Source: Betaproteobacteria bacterium (GTDB lineage: Bacteria; Pseudomonadota; Gammaproteobacteria; Burkholderiales; Ga0077523). From it: a stretch of DNA of 64,000 bases. The DNA is taken from contig WGLR01000026.1 of assembly GCA_016125475.1 (NCBI GenBank), positions 1 to 64,000 on the forward strand, given 5' to 3'. Positions within the stretch are counted from its first letter, which is position 1. Each line of letters opens with the position of its first letter. Shown here piece by piece: positions 35,722 to 45,200 of the stretch. The notes under the pieces were generated by a model, which saw only the letters and a list, made by a program, of their open reading frames with translations, made no database searches and had not been told where the DNA came from. The position numbers and the translations under genes were made by a program.

Positions 35722-36015
35722 CGTGCGCAATGCGCACGGACCTCGCTCCGATCGTGACGGATTCGCCGGTCCGCGTGCGCCGTGCCCACCCTACCTGATG
35801 GCCACGATCGGGGGTGCGCACCACGCACGGGCTACGCTTCGATCGTGACGGATTCGCCGGTCCGCGTGGGCGGTGCCCACCCTGATGGCCAGGATCGGAG
35901 GTCGCACCACGCACCGGCTTCCACGACTGGCAACGTACGTAGGGTGCGTACGACGCACCGGCCTCGCTCCGACCGTGACGGGAACGTCTTCCCGCCTGAG
36001 CGTGCCCACCCTGCC
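35722..36015. repeat. Cluster of three related palindromic repeat units
   Basis: A roughly 90-120 bp unit is repeated: GATCGTGACGGATTCGCCGG occurs at about 35750 and again at about 35842, and a diverged copy (GACCGTGACGGG) at about 35967. Each is followed by GTGC(G/C)...GCCCACCCT. Between them lie short inverted arms (GGTGCGCACCACGCACGG; GTAGGGTGCGTACGACGCAC) of the same type as those at 1-341. No coding function. It fills the gap between macB and the convergent membrane-protein gene. Confidence 0.75.
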
Positions 36016-36023
36016 CCGGTGCA

Positions 36024-36380
36024 CTACCGGCGGCGCTCCCACTTCTCCGTCGACTCGCGCACGAATTCGCCCTCGATGACGGTCTCGTCCCGCCGGCCGG
36101 TCCGCATCTCGCTCCACTGTCCGGACTGCTGCGCCCGCTGGAACTCTTCCATCTGCGCGCGGACCTGCTTGCGGAGATCGCGCGTCCGCCACCAGACATA
36201 ACCGCCGACGACGACCCCCAGGGTCAGCGCCACGGCGAGGAACACGAGCGAGAACACGAAGCCCGCGACCACGAGGGCCGTGGCCCCCACTGCGGCCACC
36301 ACCGTGCCGAGAATGCTCGGCCCGGGGGTGCTGCGCGGGTTCCCGCCGATCGCCTTCCGATTTTCACCGTCCATTCGCAT
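36024..36380 (-). CDS. Small two-helix membrane protein
   Basis: A 118-aa protein with one long hydrophobic region (SILGTVVAAVGATALVVAGFVFSLVFLAVALTLGVVVGGYVWW), enough for two transmembrane helices joined by a tight turn. A basic helix (RTRDLRKQVRAQMEEFQRAQ) and a charged C-terminal tail follow, probably cytoplasmic. No family name recognised with certainty. Start at 36380 or 36374; neither has a clear ribosome-binding site. It lies between the repeat cluster and the bicupin gene. Confidence 0.65.
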   Translation of the reverse strand: MRMDGENRKAIGGNPRSTPGPSILGTVVAAVGATALVVAGFVFSLVFLAVALTLGVVVGGYVWWRTRDLRKQVRAQMEEFQRAQQSGQWSEMRTGRRDETVIEGEFVRESTEKWERRR

Positions 36381-36461
36381 CCGAAAAAATCCATTTCGTT
36401 CAGGTGTCTTTCGTTCTGACCGGCCGGCGGTCCTGCGGTTCCTCGATGCCGCACCGCCTCC

Positions 36462-37385
36462 TCACTCGAAACTGAATCCGGGTGTCCGCGTGTAGTAGTG
36501 CAGCGCTTCGTCCTGGAAGATCAGCGAACGCATGTACTTTCCGCCACGGTTGTGATGGGAGTGCAGACTCGCCGGCGGCGTGATCTGCGCGGCGCCGGTC
36601 GACCAGTCCACGCGCTGGCCGTCGATCAGCGAGTGGACCCCGCTGCCCTCGAGCGCGAGCGTGACCGCCACGCCGTTGTGGCGATGGGGCTGCTGGTCCC
36701 CTCCCGGTTCGAGCGAATTGATCGCGACGCTCACGAACGGCAGCGTGTTGTTGCTGGGTGCGAGCGCATCGCTCGAGAACTGCACGAAGCGGCCTGTCGC
36801 CAGTTCGGCCGCCGGCCGGGCCCACTCCGCCTCGAGCCGGCGCTCGATCTCCTCGGCGAGCCAGTGCGTCGCCGTCACCGCCGCCTGACCGGGCGCGGGC
36901 GGACGCAGTCCGTCGTACGCGAGCAGCGGCTCGTCCGTCCCCACGAAGAGCAGACAGTCGTCGTCGAAGGAACGATGCAGGGTCTCGCGACCGCCCGGGA
37001 ACAGGAAGAGGTCTCCCGTCTTCCATTCGATGGCGTCCCCGCCGTTGGACGATTCGCCGTGACCGCTGATGACGTACGCGACCTCGCCCGACGCCGCGAA
37101 ATTCGTGCGCAGGGATTCCCCCGCACAGATCCGCAGGTAGCGCAGGAGCAGCACCGGGGTGGTCGCCGGAAAGGCAGTGCCGAGTCGGTCGGCGTTGTCG
37201 AGCGGGATCAGTCCGGTCGGCGAGTTCGGGTCGTACGCAGTGGTCCGTTCCGACAGGAACTGTCGCACCGGCACGTCGGGCCACCGGAACAGGAATCCGT
37301 TGTCGCCCGAGAAGTACCGGGCCCGCAGCGCATAGGGGGACGACCTCGTGCCGCGCTGGACGAGCGCGTGATCCGGACCATTCAT
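36462..37385 (-). CDS. Bicupin protein, possible ring-cleaving or related dioxygenase
   Basis: A 307-aa protein with two cupin domains. The N-terminal one (GEVAYVISGHGES, KTGDLFLFPGG) lacks the metal-His cluster in the first motif. The C-terminal one has QPHRHNGVAVTLALEGSG and SHHNRGG, giving His residues suitable for metal binding. The arrangement resembles gentisate/1-hydroxy-2-naphthoate dioxygenase-type bicupins, but the sequence is not close enough for me to claim the reaction. It lies 97 bp from the DoeB-like gene on the same strand and could share its transcript. Confidence 0.75.
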   Translation of the reverse strand: MNGPDHALVQRGTRSSPYALRARYFSGDNGFLFRWPDVPVRQFLSERTTAYDPNSPTGLIPLDNADRLGTAFPATTPVLLLRYLRICAGESLRTNFAASGEVAYVISGHGESSNGGDAIEWKTGDLFLFPGGRETLHRSFDDDCLLFVGTDEPLLAYDGLRPPAPGQAAVTATHWLAEEIERRLEAEWARPAAELATGRFVQFSSDALAPSNNTLPFVSVAINSLEPGGDQQPHRHNGVAVTLALEGSGVHSLIDGQRVDWSTGAAQITPPASLHSHHNRGGKYMRSLIFQDEALHYYTRTPGFSFE

Positions 37386-37482
37386 CGCGTTGACCTCCCT
37401 GTGATGCAGACGCGCACGAGCCCAGTATGCCCGCTTCGCCAGGGCACCGGAACCCGCGACCCGGGCGGGCGCCCGGACGGCC

Positions 37483-38511
37483 TCACTCCGCGGAATGGGG
37501 CGCCATGACCACGCCGATGACGTCCCCTTTCCTGACACGGCCCTGTCCGGGCGCCATCCAGACGAAGCCGTCCGTCCGGAATTCGACCGGAACCGGTGAT
37601 CGCTCCCATTCCTCCACGAAGTGCAGGTGTCCCGCGAGCTGTCCCGCGCGCACCTCGGCACCCGGCAGGTGAAGGGGCTCGAACAGCCCGTCGCTCGGCG
37701 CGAACACGTAGCCCTTCTGATCGCGGACCTCCATGTGTCGCGTGCCCGGCGTGCCGTCCGGCTGGGACGTGTCCGGTATGCCGTCGATCATCCGCATCCA
37801 CTTCAGGACGTTGTCGAGTCCGCGCCGTGCGATGCGCACGCCTTCGACGCTCACGCGCCCGTAGCCGCCGAGTTCCGCCGCGATGGCGATCACCCCGCGC
37901 CGTTCCGCGGCGGCCGCGAGCGTGGCCGTCTCGTCCACGCCCCAGAACACGACGTTGTAGGGCGCCGCGAAATTCTCGGCGAGCGCGAGCGTCTTCTGCA
38001 TCATCTCGACGTCGGCCTTCCAGTGCATGTTGGAGCTCGGCGCAGCCTCCATCGCGCTGCCCGCGGCGTGAACGTCGACGGAGATCTCCACCATGGGCAG
38101 GATCGTGCTGTCGATGAAGTGCGCGAGGACCTGGCAGAAGCTGCCGCGCGGATCACCCGGGAAACACCGGTTGAAGTCCCGACCGTCGATCGGGCACATG
38201 CGGCGCCCCGCGAGCGCAGCCGGCAGGTCGACGGCAGGCATGAGGATCACGCGACCGCGCAGGGACTGCGGATCCAGCGAACGGGCGAGCCCCGAGACCG
38301 CGATGGGCCCCTCGTACTCGTCACCGTGAACACCACCCGTGAACAGCACCGACGGCCCGGGCCCGCCGTTGACGACGGCAATGGGGATCTCGATCGTCGC
38401 CCACGCCCCGCCATCCCGCGATTGCGGCACGCGCAGATAGCCGATCTGCTTCCCGGGCCGGTCGAAGTCGATTTCATGAAATACGCGGCTCCTGTCAGCG
38501 GATTCCGGCAT
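37483..38511 (-). CDS. Zinc deacylase of the AstE/aspartoacylase family (DoeB-like)
   Basis: A 342-aa zinc-dependent amidohydrolase. Zn ligands appear in TGGVHGDEYEGP (His and Glu) and SVDVHAAG (His), and an active-site Glu in IAAELGGYG. Length and motifs match DoeB, N-alpha-acetyl-diaminobutyrate deacetylase of ectoine breakdown, better than succinylglutamate desuccinylase. No other ectoine genes are present, so the substrate is open. The start at 38511 is chosen over an upstream in-frame ATG (38526) because GGAGGA lies 7 nt before it. A heptamer array begins only 65 bp upstream of the start. Confidence 0.82.
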   Translation of the reverse strand: MPESADRSRVFHEIDFDRPGKQIGYLRVPQSRDGGAWATIEIPIAVVNGGPGPSVLFTGGVHGDEYEGPIAVSGLARSLDPQSLRGRVILMPAVDLPAALAGRRMCPIDGRDFNRCFPGDPRGSFCQVLAHFIDSTILPMVEISVDVHAAGSAMEAAPSSNMHWKADVEMMQKTLALAENFAAPYNVVFWGVDETATLAAAAERRGVIAIAAELGGYGRVSVEGVRIARRGLDNVLKWMRMIDGIPDTSQPDGTPGTRHMEVRDQKGYVFAPSDGLFEPLHLPGAEVRAGQLAGHLHFVEEWERSPVPVEFRTDGFVWMAPGQGRVRKGDVIGVVMAPHSAE

Positions 38512-38577
38512 GTTCGGTTCCTCCATGGTCGGGACTGGTCATTCTGTCACGACTCGGGACGGGGCACAGGGAGATGG

Positions 38578-38738
38578 GAGACAGGCGACAGGCGATAGGC
38601 GATAGGCGATAGGCGATAGGCGATAGGCGATAGGCGATAGGCGATAGGCAGAGAGGATAGGTTCGGGGTTCGGGGTTCGGGGTTCGGGGTTCGGGGTTCG
38701 GGGTTCGGGGTTCGGGGTTCGGGGTCCGGGGTTCGGGG
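38578..38738. repeat. Two adjacent heptamer tandem arrays, (GCGATAG)n and (GTTCGGG)n
   Basis: Positions about 38578-38649 hold roughly ten GCGATAG units (the first two vary as GCGACAG), then 11 nt of spacer, then about eleven GTTCGGG units at 38661-38738 (one variant GTCCGGG). Both have an exact 7-bp period. The units are much too short for CRISPR repeats and the array lacks unique spacers. Units of the same kinds appear at the soxB/soxX 3' ends and in the soxX-soxB gap. The array occupies the 335-bp gap between the DoeB-like start (38511) and the queG stop (38847); nothing else is seen there. Confidence 0.95.
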
Positions 38739-38846
38739 CAGTCGCGCGGTGCGCGTTGCGGTCCCTACGCACTGCCGCGACGGGAGGGCTGGGGTGTGGG
38801 ATCGCAGTGAGCGGCAGAAACCGCGCGTGAGAGTCGAGGTGGGCGG

Positions 38847-39935
38847 TCACGCCTGCCCATGCCGCGCCAGTGCCCACTCGACGTGCTCCCGCACGATCGC
38901 GGACACGTCGTCCCGTCTCGCCTCCAGCGCACGCACCACGTCTGGCGCGGTCGGCGCGTTGCCGAGCGCGACCGCGAGATTGCGCGACCAGCGCTCGAAC
39001 CCGATCCTCCGGATCGCACTGCCCTGCATGCGCGAATCGAACTCGGCCTCCGTCCACGCGAACAGGTCCACGAGCGAGGCGGAGTCGAGTCCGTTGCGCA
39101 CGCGGAAATCGCCGACCTCCGAAACCTGCGCGTACTTGTTCCAGGGACAGTGGAGCTGACAGTCGTCACAGCCGTAGACGCGGTTGCCCATCAGGGGCCG
39201 CAGGTCGTCCGGAATGCTCCCCGGGTGCTCGATCGTGAGATACGAGATGCATCGCCTCGCGTCGAGCCGATAGGGCGCGACGATCGCGCGTGTCGGACAC
39301 ACTTCGAGGCAGCGCGTGCAGCTTCCGCAATGTTCGGAAACCGCCTCGTCCGCAGGCAGCGGCAGGTCGGTGAAGATCTCTCCCAGGAAGAACCAGGAAC
39401 CGGCGTCACGACCGAGCAGCAGCGTGTGCTTGCCTCGCCAGCCGAGCCCCGCGCGCGTCGCGAGTTCGACTTCCAGCACCGGCGCACTGTCCGTGAACAC
39501 CCGGTAGCCGAAAGGACCGATCTCCCCCGCGATGCGATCGGCGAGCTTCTGCAGGCGGCCGCGGAGAACCTTGTGATAGTCGCGACCGAGCGCATAGCGC
39601 GAGACATATGCGGATGCCGGATCCCCGAGCACGCCGAGCGCCTCGTCGACGGGAGACGCGAGATAGTTCATGCGCGCCGAGATGACCGACACCGTACCCG
39701 GCACCAGCTCGCCCGGTCGCGCGCGGGCAGGCCCGTACCGGGCCATGTAGGACATTTCCCCGTGGAACCCGGCTTCCAGCCAGGCGCGCAGGCCCGGCTC
39801 GGCACGGGAGAGGTCCACGCCGGAGATGCCGACCGCATCGAAGCCGAGTCCGCGTCCCCAGTCGCGCACACGCCCGACGAGCCGCGCCGCATCGAAGCGG
39901 ACGGTGGGCCTCACGGATCGGTCTGACTCACGCAT
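38847..39935 (-). CDS. queG: Epoxyqueuosine reductase
   Basis: Catalyses the last step of queuosine synthesis, reduction of epoxyqueuosine in tRNA, using cobalamin and two [4Fe-4S] clusters. The 362-aa product shows both ferredoxin-like motifs, CGSCTRCLEVCP and CDDCQLHCPWN, the N-terminal DAVGISGVDLSRAE and SYMARYGPARARP, and the C-terminal HEAT-like repeat region. No other queuosine gene is nearby. Start at 39935; the start codon has no strong ribosome-binding site. Confidence 0.95.
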   Translation of the reverse strand: MRESDRSVRPTVRFDAARLVGRVRDWGRGLGFDAVGISGVDLSRAEPGLRAWLEAGFHGEMSYMARYGPARARPGELVPGTVSVISARMNYLASPVDEALGVLGDPASAYVSRYALGRDYHKVLRGRLQKLADRIAGEIGPFGYRVFTDSAPVLEVELATRAGLGWRGKHTLLLGRDAGSWFFLGEIFTDLPLPADEAVSEHCGSCTRCLEVCPTRAIVAPYRLDARRCISYLTIEHPGSIPDDLRPLMGNRVYGCDDCQLHCPWNKYAQVSEVGDFRVRNGLDSASLVDLFAWTEAEFDSRMQGSAIRRIGFERWSRNLAVALGNAPTAPDVVRALEARRDDVSAIVREHVEWALARHGQA

Positions 39936-39999
39936 CGGGACGAGCCCCCTGCCGCCAGAACGGACTTCGGCCGCAGGGGATGTGAGGAGCTGCCGCGCC

Positions 40000-40311
40000 T
40001 CAGGTGGCCGGCTCGAGAACCTGCAACGTGGTGCGGATCACGAATTCCTTCACGCGTGCGCGGTACTCCCCCATGTGCGGAGCCCCTGCATGCGCGCGCA
40101 ACGCGTCGAGGCTCTCCCACTTCTCGATGATCGTGACGACCTCGGGGCGCAGCGGAACCTGCGGTGCGAGACCGCTCGCCACGTCCACCGCGGCCCCGTA
40201 TTCGATGCACCCGGCTTCCGCCCTGACCTGAGGAGTCAGGCGAGCGAACTCCGCAAGGAACCTTTCCCGCGTGCCCGCATTCAGTTCGACGGTGGCTATG
40301 ACGTGGATCAC
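40000..40311 (-). CDS. Antibiotic biosynthesis monooxygenase (ABM) domain protein
   Basis: A 103-aa single ABM/ferredoxin-like dimeric alpha-beta barrel: MIHVIATVELNAGTRERFLAEF, EAGCIEYGAAVD, PEVVTIIEKWESLDALRAH and the closing VLEPA strand. Members act as cofactor-less monooxygenases on quinones or as haem-degrading or signalling proteins; the substrate is unknown. Start at 40311. The gene is 64 bp from queG and divergent from the metal-efflux cluster. Confidence 0.85.
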   Translation of the reverse strand: MIHVIATVELNAGTRERFLAEFARLTPQVRAEAGCIEYGAAVDVASGLAPQVPLRPEVVTIIEKWESLDALRAHAGAPHMGEYRARVKEFVIRTTLQVLEPAT

Positions 40312-40448
40312 AGAGTTTCTCCTTGATCGAGGTTAGAGTGACGACATTGGTGTCATGCAGGAAGTGTAACGTCGATCGCCGTTTCCGGGCCGTGGAGGCA
40401 GGGAACCGGAAGCGTTCTCATTCCACCCCGGCAGCCGTCCGTGCCGCG

Positions 40449-40477
40449 TTGGAAAGCGGCATTTGATGTGACACAAT
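40449..40477 (+). promoter_or_regulatory. Candidate sigma-70 promoter of the heavy-metal efflux cluster
   Basis: TTGGAA (40449-40454), 17-bp spacer, CACAAT (40472-40477), placing the transcription start near 40484 and the His-rich gene ATG at 40517. The spacing is optimal and the boxes are reasonable for a GC-rich genome. No MerR-type dyad with 19-20 bp spacing was recognised. Confidence 0.5.
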
Positions 40478-40516
40478 AGATCGGATTTCTTCAGCGAACG
40501 AGAGGCCCCCAGACGC

Positions 40517-40930
40517 ATGCAAACCCGGAAATCACTCTCCGGACTTCTGATGCTGATGGTGTTCACGATCATTCAGGTCTGGGCACCGCTGCTGCATGCG
40601 CACACCCGGCCGGCCGACCAGACGGTTCGCGGCATTCATCTCCCCGACGCGGGCGTGGTCGCCGTCACCACGCACCATATCGCCGATCACGGCATCGCGC
40701 ACGAACGCTGCAGCGAGGACGAAGGCGCGATCGTCACCGCCCCTGCCGAGCTCCGTCGCGACTATCGCGTCGCGCTGCTGCCGCCCGTCGATGCGGCGCC
40801 CCTGCCGGTGTCTGCGTTGCACGTCGAGCACCGGCCGGAACTCCCGACGGGGCGGCCGCTCGTCGCGCGGATCCACGCGTCCATCGACGCGGCTCCCCCC
40901 TACCCGCAGGGCCCGCCCGCACTCGCCTGA
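40517..40930 (+). CDS. Small His-rich secreted protein heading the metal efflux cluster
   Basis: A 137-aa protein with a signal-like N-terminus (MQTRKSLSGLLMLMVFTIIQVWAPLLHAH). The mature part is His-rich (TTHHIADHGIAHERCSEDE, HVEHRPE, ARIHAS) with a single Cys, and the C-terminal is Pro-rich. This composition fits periplasmic metal capture. It lies 89 bp before the RND adaptor gene and behind the candidate promoter, so it is likely cotranscribed. I do not recognise a named family. Confidence 0.65.
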   Translation: MQTRKSLSGLLMLMVFTIIQVWAPLLHAHTRPADQTVRGIHLPDAGVVAVTTHHIADHGIAHERCSEDEGAIVTAPAELRRDYRVALLPPVDAAPLPVSALHVEHRPELPTGRPLVARIHASIDAAPPYPQGPPALA

Positions 40931-41019
40931 TTCCTCTTCCGCGTCGCCCGCCGGCGAAGGCCGAGCGCGACCGGCTTCGTTCAACCCGGCGGCGTCTGCC
41001 GCCCACGAGGAACACAGGC

Positions 41020-42114
41020 ATGAAAATCATGCACATGCTCGCCTGCGCCGCCACATGCGGCGCACTGGCAACGCTGGCGTACGCGCAGGACATCTCGCTG
41101 ACCGCCACGCAGATCGAATCCCTCGGCATCTCCACTGCCGCCCCCGAACACGCTCCCGCGAACGAGATCGCGGGTCTCGCGGCCGAAGTGATGGTCCCGA
41201 ACAGCCAGCTGCACGTGGTGAGTGCCCCCCTTCCGGGCCTCGTCGAATCGGTGCTGGTCGCCGTCAACGACCGCGTGAAGAAGGGTCAGGTCCTCGCGCG
41301 CATGCGCAGTTCCGCTCTCGCGGAGGCGCAGCGCGCCTATCTCCAGGCCCACACGCAGCAACAGCTCGCGAAGGCCAACCTCGACCGGGACGGAAAGCTC
41401 GCAAAGGAAGGACTCATCGCGGAAAGCAGGCTCCTGTCCACCCGGGCAACGTACACGGAAGCGTCGGCACGCCTCGCCGAACTCCACCAGGCGCTCGGGC
41501 TCGCGGGCATGTCCGATCGCGACATCGCGCGGCTCCGTGCCGGCGCGGCCATCTCGAGCAGTGTCGCGATCCGCTCCCCGGTAACGGCGGTCGTCGTCGA
41601 ACAGTTGTCCCAGGCGGGCCAGCGTCTCGACGCCTATGCGCCGATGTACAAGCTCGCGCAGATGGATCCGCTCTGGCTCGAGATCCAGGTGCCCGTCGCC
41701 CGGGCTGCCACGATGCACGAAGGGGCCACCGTGCGCGTCCCGGCCGCCGACGCCTCGGGCCGCGTGATTTCCATCGGCCGGAACGTCACCCCGGAGAGTC
41801 AGACCCTGATGCTCCGTGCGGTCATCGACCACAATGCCTCCGCGCTGCGACCCGGCCAGTACGTCGAGGCAACGGTGTCGACCGAAGGCGGAAACGTGGT
41901 CCGGTGGCAGATTCCGGCCGCGGCCCTGATCCGCGCGAGGGGCGGCGTCTTCGTGTTCGGCGCCACCTCCAAAGGCTTTCGTCCGATCCCCGTCCGCATC
42001 GTGAACGAGGGGGCCACCGTCGCAGTGGTGACCGGCGATCTCGAGGGCGTGACCGGAATCGCCGTCACGGGCGTCTCGTCGCTGAAGGCGCGCTTCATGG
42101 GGCTGGGCGAATGA
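41020..42114 (+). CDS. RND periplasmic adaptor (CusB/CzcB type)
   Basis: A 364-aa membrane-fusion protein of a heavy-metal tripartite pump. Signal peptide MKIMHMLACAATCGALATLAYA, lipoyl half-domains (VSAPLPGLVESVLVAVNDRVKKGQVL ... IRSPVTAVVVEQLSQAGQRL), alpha-hairpin and beta-barrel (QMDPLWLEIQVP). It lacks the long Met-rich N-terminal extension of CusB. It overlaps in no frame with the pump gene, 112 bp downstream. Confidence 0.9.
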   Translation: MKIMHMLACAATCGALATLAYAQDISLTATQIESLGISTAAPEHAPANEIAGLAAEVMVPNSQLHVVSAPLPGLVESVLVAVNDRVKKGQVLARMRSSALAEAQRAYLQAHTQQQLAKANLDRDGKLAKEGLIAESRLLSTRATYTEASARLAELHQALGLAGMSDRDIARLRAGAAISSSVAIRSPVTAVVVEQLSQAGQRLDAYAPMYKLAQMDPLWLEIQVPVARAATMHEGATVRVPAADASGRVISIGRNVTPESQTLMLRAVIDHNASALRPGQYVEATVSTEGGNVVRWQIPAAALIRARGGVFVFGATSKGFRPIPVRIVNEGATVAVVTGDLEGVTGIAVTGVSSLKARFMGLGE

Positions 42115-42226
42115 TGAACCTCGGAACCGACGCGCATCGCGGCCGCGCAGACCGGCGCCGCGTGGATGTCACGACCCGCAACGATCGTTCGCGGGGATAC
42201 GCCCTTTCCGTCCGAGGGGGCCGCCC

Positions 42227-45200
42227 ATGCTGAAACGCATCATCGAGTTCTCCCTGAAGCAGCGTCTGCTGGTGATCGCGCTGACGCTGCTGCTCGTGCT
42301 GTTCGGACTGCAGGCCTTCCGTCAGCTGCCGATCGATGCGTTCCCCGACGTGTCGAGCACGCAGGTCAAGATCATCATGAAGGCGCCTGGCATGACGCCG
42401 GAGGAAGTCGAGACCCGCATCGTCTCGCCGATCGAGATCGAGATGCTCGGCATCCCGAAGCAGAAGCTGCTGCGCTCCATGTCGAAGTACGCGATCGCGG
42501 ACATCACGATCGACTTCGAGGAGGGCACCGACATCTACTGGGCCCGGCAGCAGGTGAGCGAACGGCTCGCGGGCGTGCTCGGCGAACTGCCCCAGGGCGT
42601 TTCCGGCGGGCTCGCCCCCATCACGACGCCGCTCGGCGAGATGTTCATGTTCACGATCGACGGCGGCAACCTCTCGCTCGCCGAGCGGCGCACCCTGCTC
42701 GACTGGGTGATCCGCCCGCGGCTGCGCACGGTCGCCGGCGTCGCGGACGTCAACTCGCTCGGCGGCTACGTCCGTGCCTTCGAGGTGATCCCGAACACGG
42801 CAGCCCTTTCGGCGCGACACATTCCGCTCTCCGAGCTCCAGCACGCACTCGAGGCCAACAACCGCAACGACGGCGCGGGTCGCCTGACCGAGGGTGAGGA
42901 ATCCCTCCTCGTGCGGGCAGACGGCAGCATCCGCACGCTCGACGACGTGCGTGCGATCGTCGTCACGCAACGGATGGGGGTGCCCGTCCGCGTCGGCGAG
43001 ATCGCGGAAGTGCGCATCGGCAACATCACCCGCTACGGCGCGGTCACGAAGGACGGCAAGGGCGAGGCCGTGCAGGGTCTCGTGCTCGGCCTGCGCGGCG
43101 CGAACGCACAGCAGGTGGTGGACGGCGTGCGTGCGCGGCTCGCCGAGCTCGCGCCCCAGCTGCCGCCCGGCGTGACGACCCAGGTGCTCTACGACCGCGG
43201 GCATCTGGTCCAGCGTGCGGTGAGCACGGTCTCGCGCGCGCTGCTCGAGGCCATCGTGCTCGTCGTGATCCTCCTGTTCCTGTTCCTCGGCAACGTGCGT
43301 GCCGCGATCGTGGTGGCCCTCGTGCTCCCGCTCTCCGCGCTCGTGACGTTCATCCTGATGCAGCGCACGGGCATGAGCGCGAACCTCATGAGCCTCGGCG
43401 GGCTCGCCATCGCGATCGGCATGCTGGTGGACGCCGCCGTCGTCGTCGTGGAGAACGTCGTGAGCCATCTCTCTAACGCTCCGGCGGACAAGTCGAAGCT
43501 GCAGATCGTGTTCGACGCCGTCTGCGAGGTCGCCCGGCCGGTGGCGTCCGGCATCGTGATCATCGTGATCGTGTTCCTGCCGCTGCTCTCGCTCCAGGGG
43601 CTCGAAGGCAAGCTGTTCAAGCCCGTCGCGATGTCCATCGTGTTCGCGCTGTCCGGCTCGCTCGTGCTCGCGCTCACGGTCATACCGGTCGCGGCCTCCT
43701 TGCTGCTCGCCCGCGGCGCGCACGGCGAGCCGTGGCTCGTGCGCAAGGCCGAAAGCCTCTACGTGCCCGTCCTGGACTGGGCACTCGGCCACCAGAAGAC
43801 CGTGGCAGGGATCGCGCTCGCGTCGCTCGTCGTGGCGGGCGCCGCCTACACGGCGACCGGCAAGACCTTCATGCCCACGATGGACGAAGGCGACATCATC
43901 ATGCAGCTCGAGAAGCTGCCTTCCATATCGCTCGACGCGAGCAACGCGCTCGACGAGCGCATCCAGAGGGCCATCCTCGCGCAGGTGCCCGAGGTGACCG
44001 GCATCGTCGCCCGCACGGGTGCCGACGAGATCGGCCTCGACCCGATGGGTCTCAACCAGACGGACACCTTCCTGATCCTGAAGCCCCGCGACCAGTGGCG
44101 TTCGCCCGACAAGAACGCCATCATCGAATCCCTGCGCAAGGTCATGTCCGCGTTCCCGGGCGTGAGCTACACGTTCACGCAGCCGATCGAGATGCGGGTC
44201 TCCGAGATGCTGACCGGTGTCCGTGGTGACCTGGCCATCAAGATCTTCGGCGCCGACCTCCCGACCCTGAACCGGCTCGCGCAGCAGGTCGAGGCCGTTC
44301 TCAAGACCATCCCCGGCAACCGGGACGTGTTCACGCTCACGAACGAGGGTGTGCAGTACCTCCGCGTGGACGTGAACCGGTTCGCGACCGGCCACCAGAA
44401 GCTCACCGTGGACGACATCGAGAACGACCTCCGGATACAGCTCGAGGGCAAGCGGGTCGGCACCGTGATCGAGGGCGTGAGACGCACCCCCCTCGTGCTG
44501 CGCGGGGAATCGTCGCTGCGCCATTCGGGGGCGCTGTACCAGAACCAGAACATCGTGATGCCTGACGGCAACACGGTCCCGCTGAGCACGGTCGCAAGGC
44601 TGTCGCGCGTGGACGGGCCCGTGAAGATCGACCGCGAGAACGCCTCGCGTTACGCGGTGGTGCAGTCGAGCGTGCTCGGACGCGATCTCGTGGGATTCGT
44701 CGACGACGCGAAGAAGGCCGTCGCGGAGAAGGTGGCACTGCCCGCCGGCTACCACATCACGTGGGGCGGGCAGTTCGAGAACCAGCAGCGCGCCGCGGCG
44801 AGGCTCTCGATCGTCGTGCCCATCGCGCTCGCGCTCATCTTCATGATGCTGTTCGCGACCTTCGGCTCCGTCACGCAGGCCCTCATCGTGTTCACGAACA
44901 TCCCGTTCGCGATGGTCGGCGGCATCGTCGCGCTCTGGGCGTCGGGCGAGTACCTCTCGGTTCCGGCTTCCGTCGGCTTCATCGCGCTGCTGGGGATCGC
45001 GGTCCTGAACGGCGTGGTGCTCATGAGCACCTACAACCAGCTGCACGCCGAGGGCGTGGTCACGCCCGACCGCATCGTGCACGAGGGGGCACGCCGTCGC
45101 CTGCGTCCTGTGCTGATGACCGCGAGCATCGCGGCGTTCGGCCTCGTGCCGCTGCTGTTCGCGACGGGGCCGGGCTCGGAGATCCAGCGGCCGCTCGCGA

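Noticed and set aside
38578-38738. CRISPR array
   Set aside because: Seven-bp units without unique spacers; simple tandem repeats.
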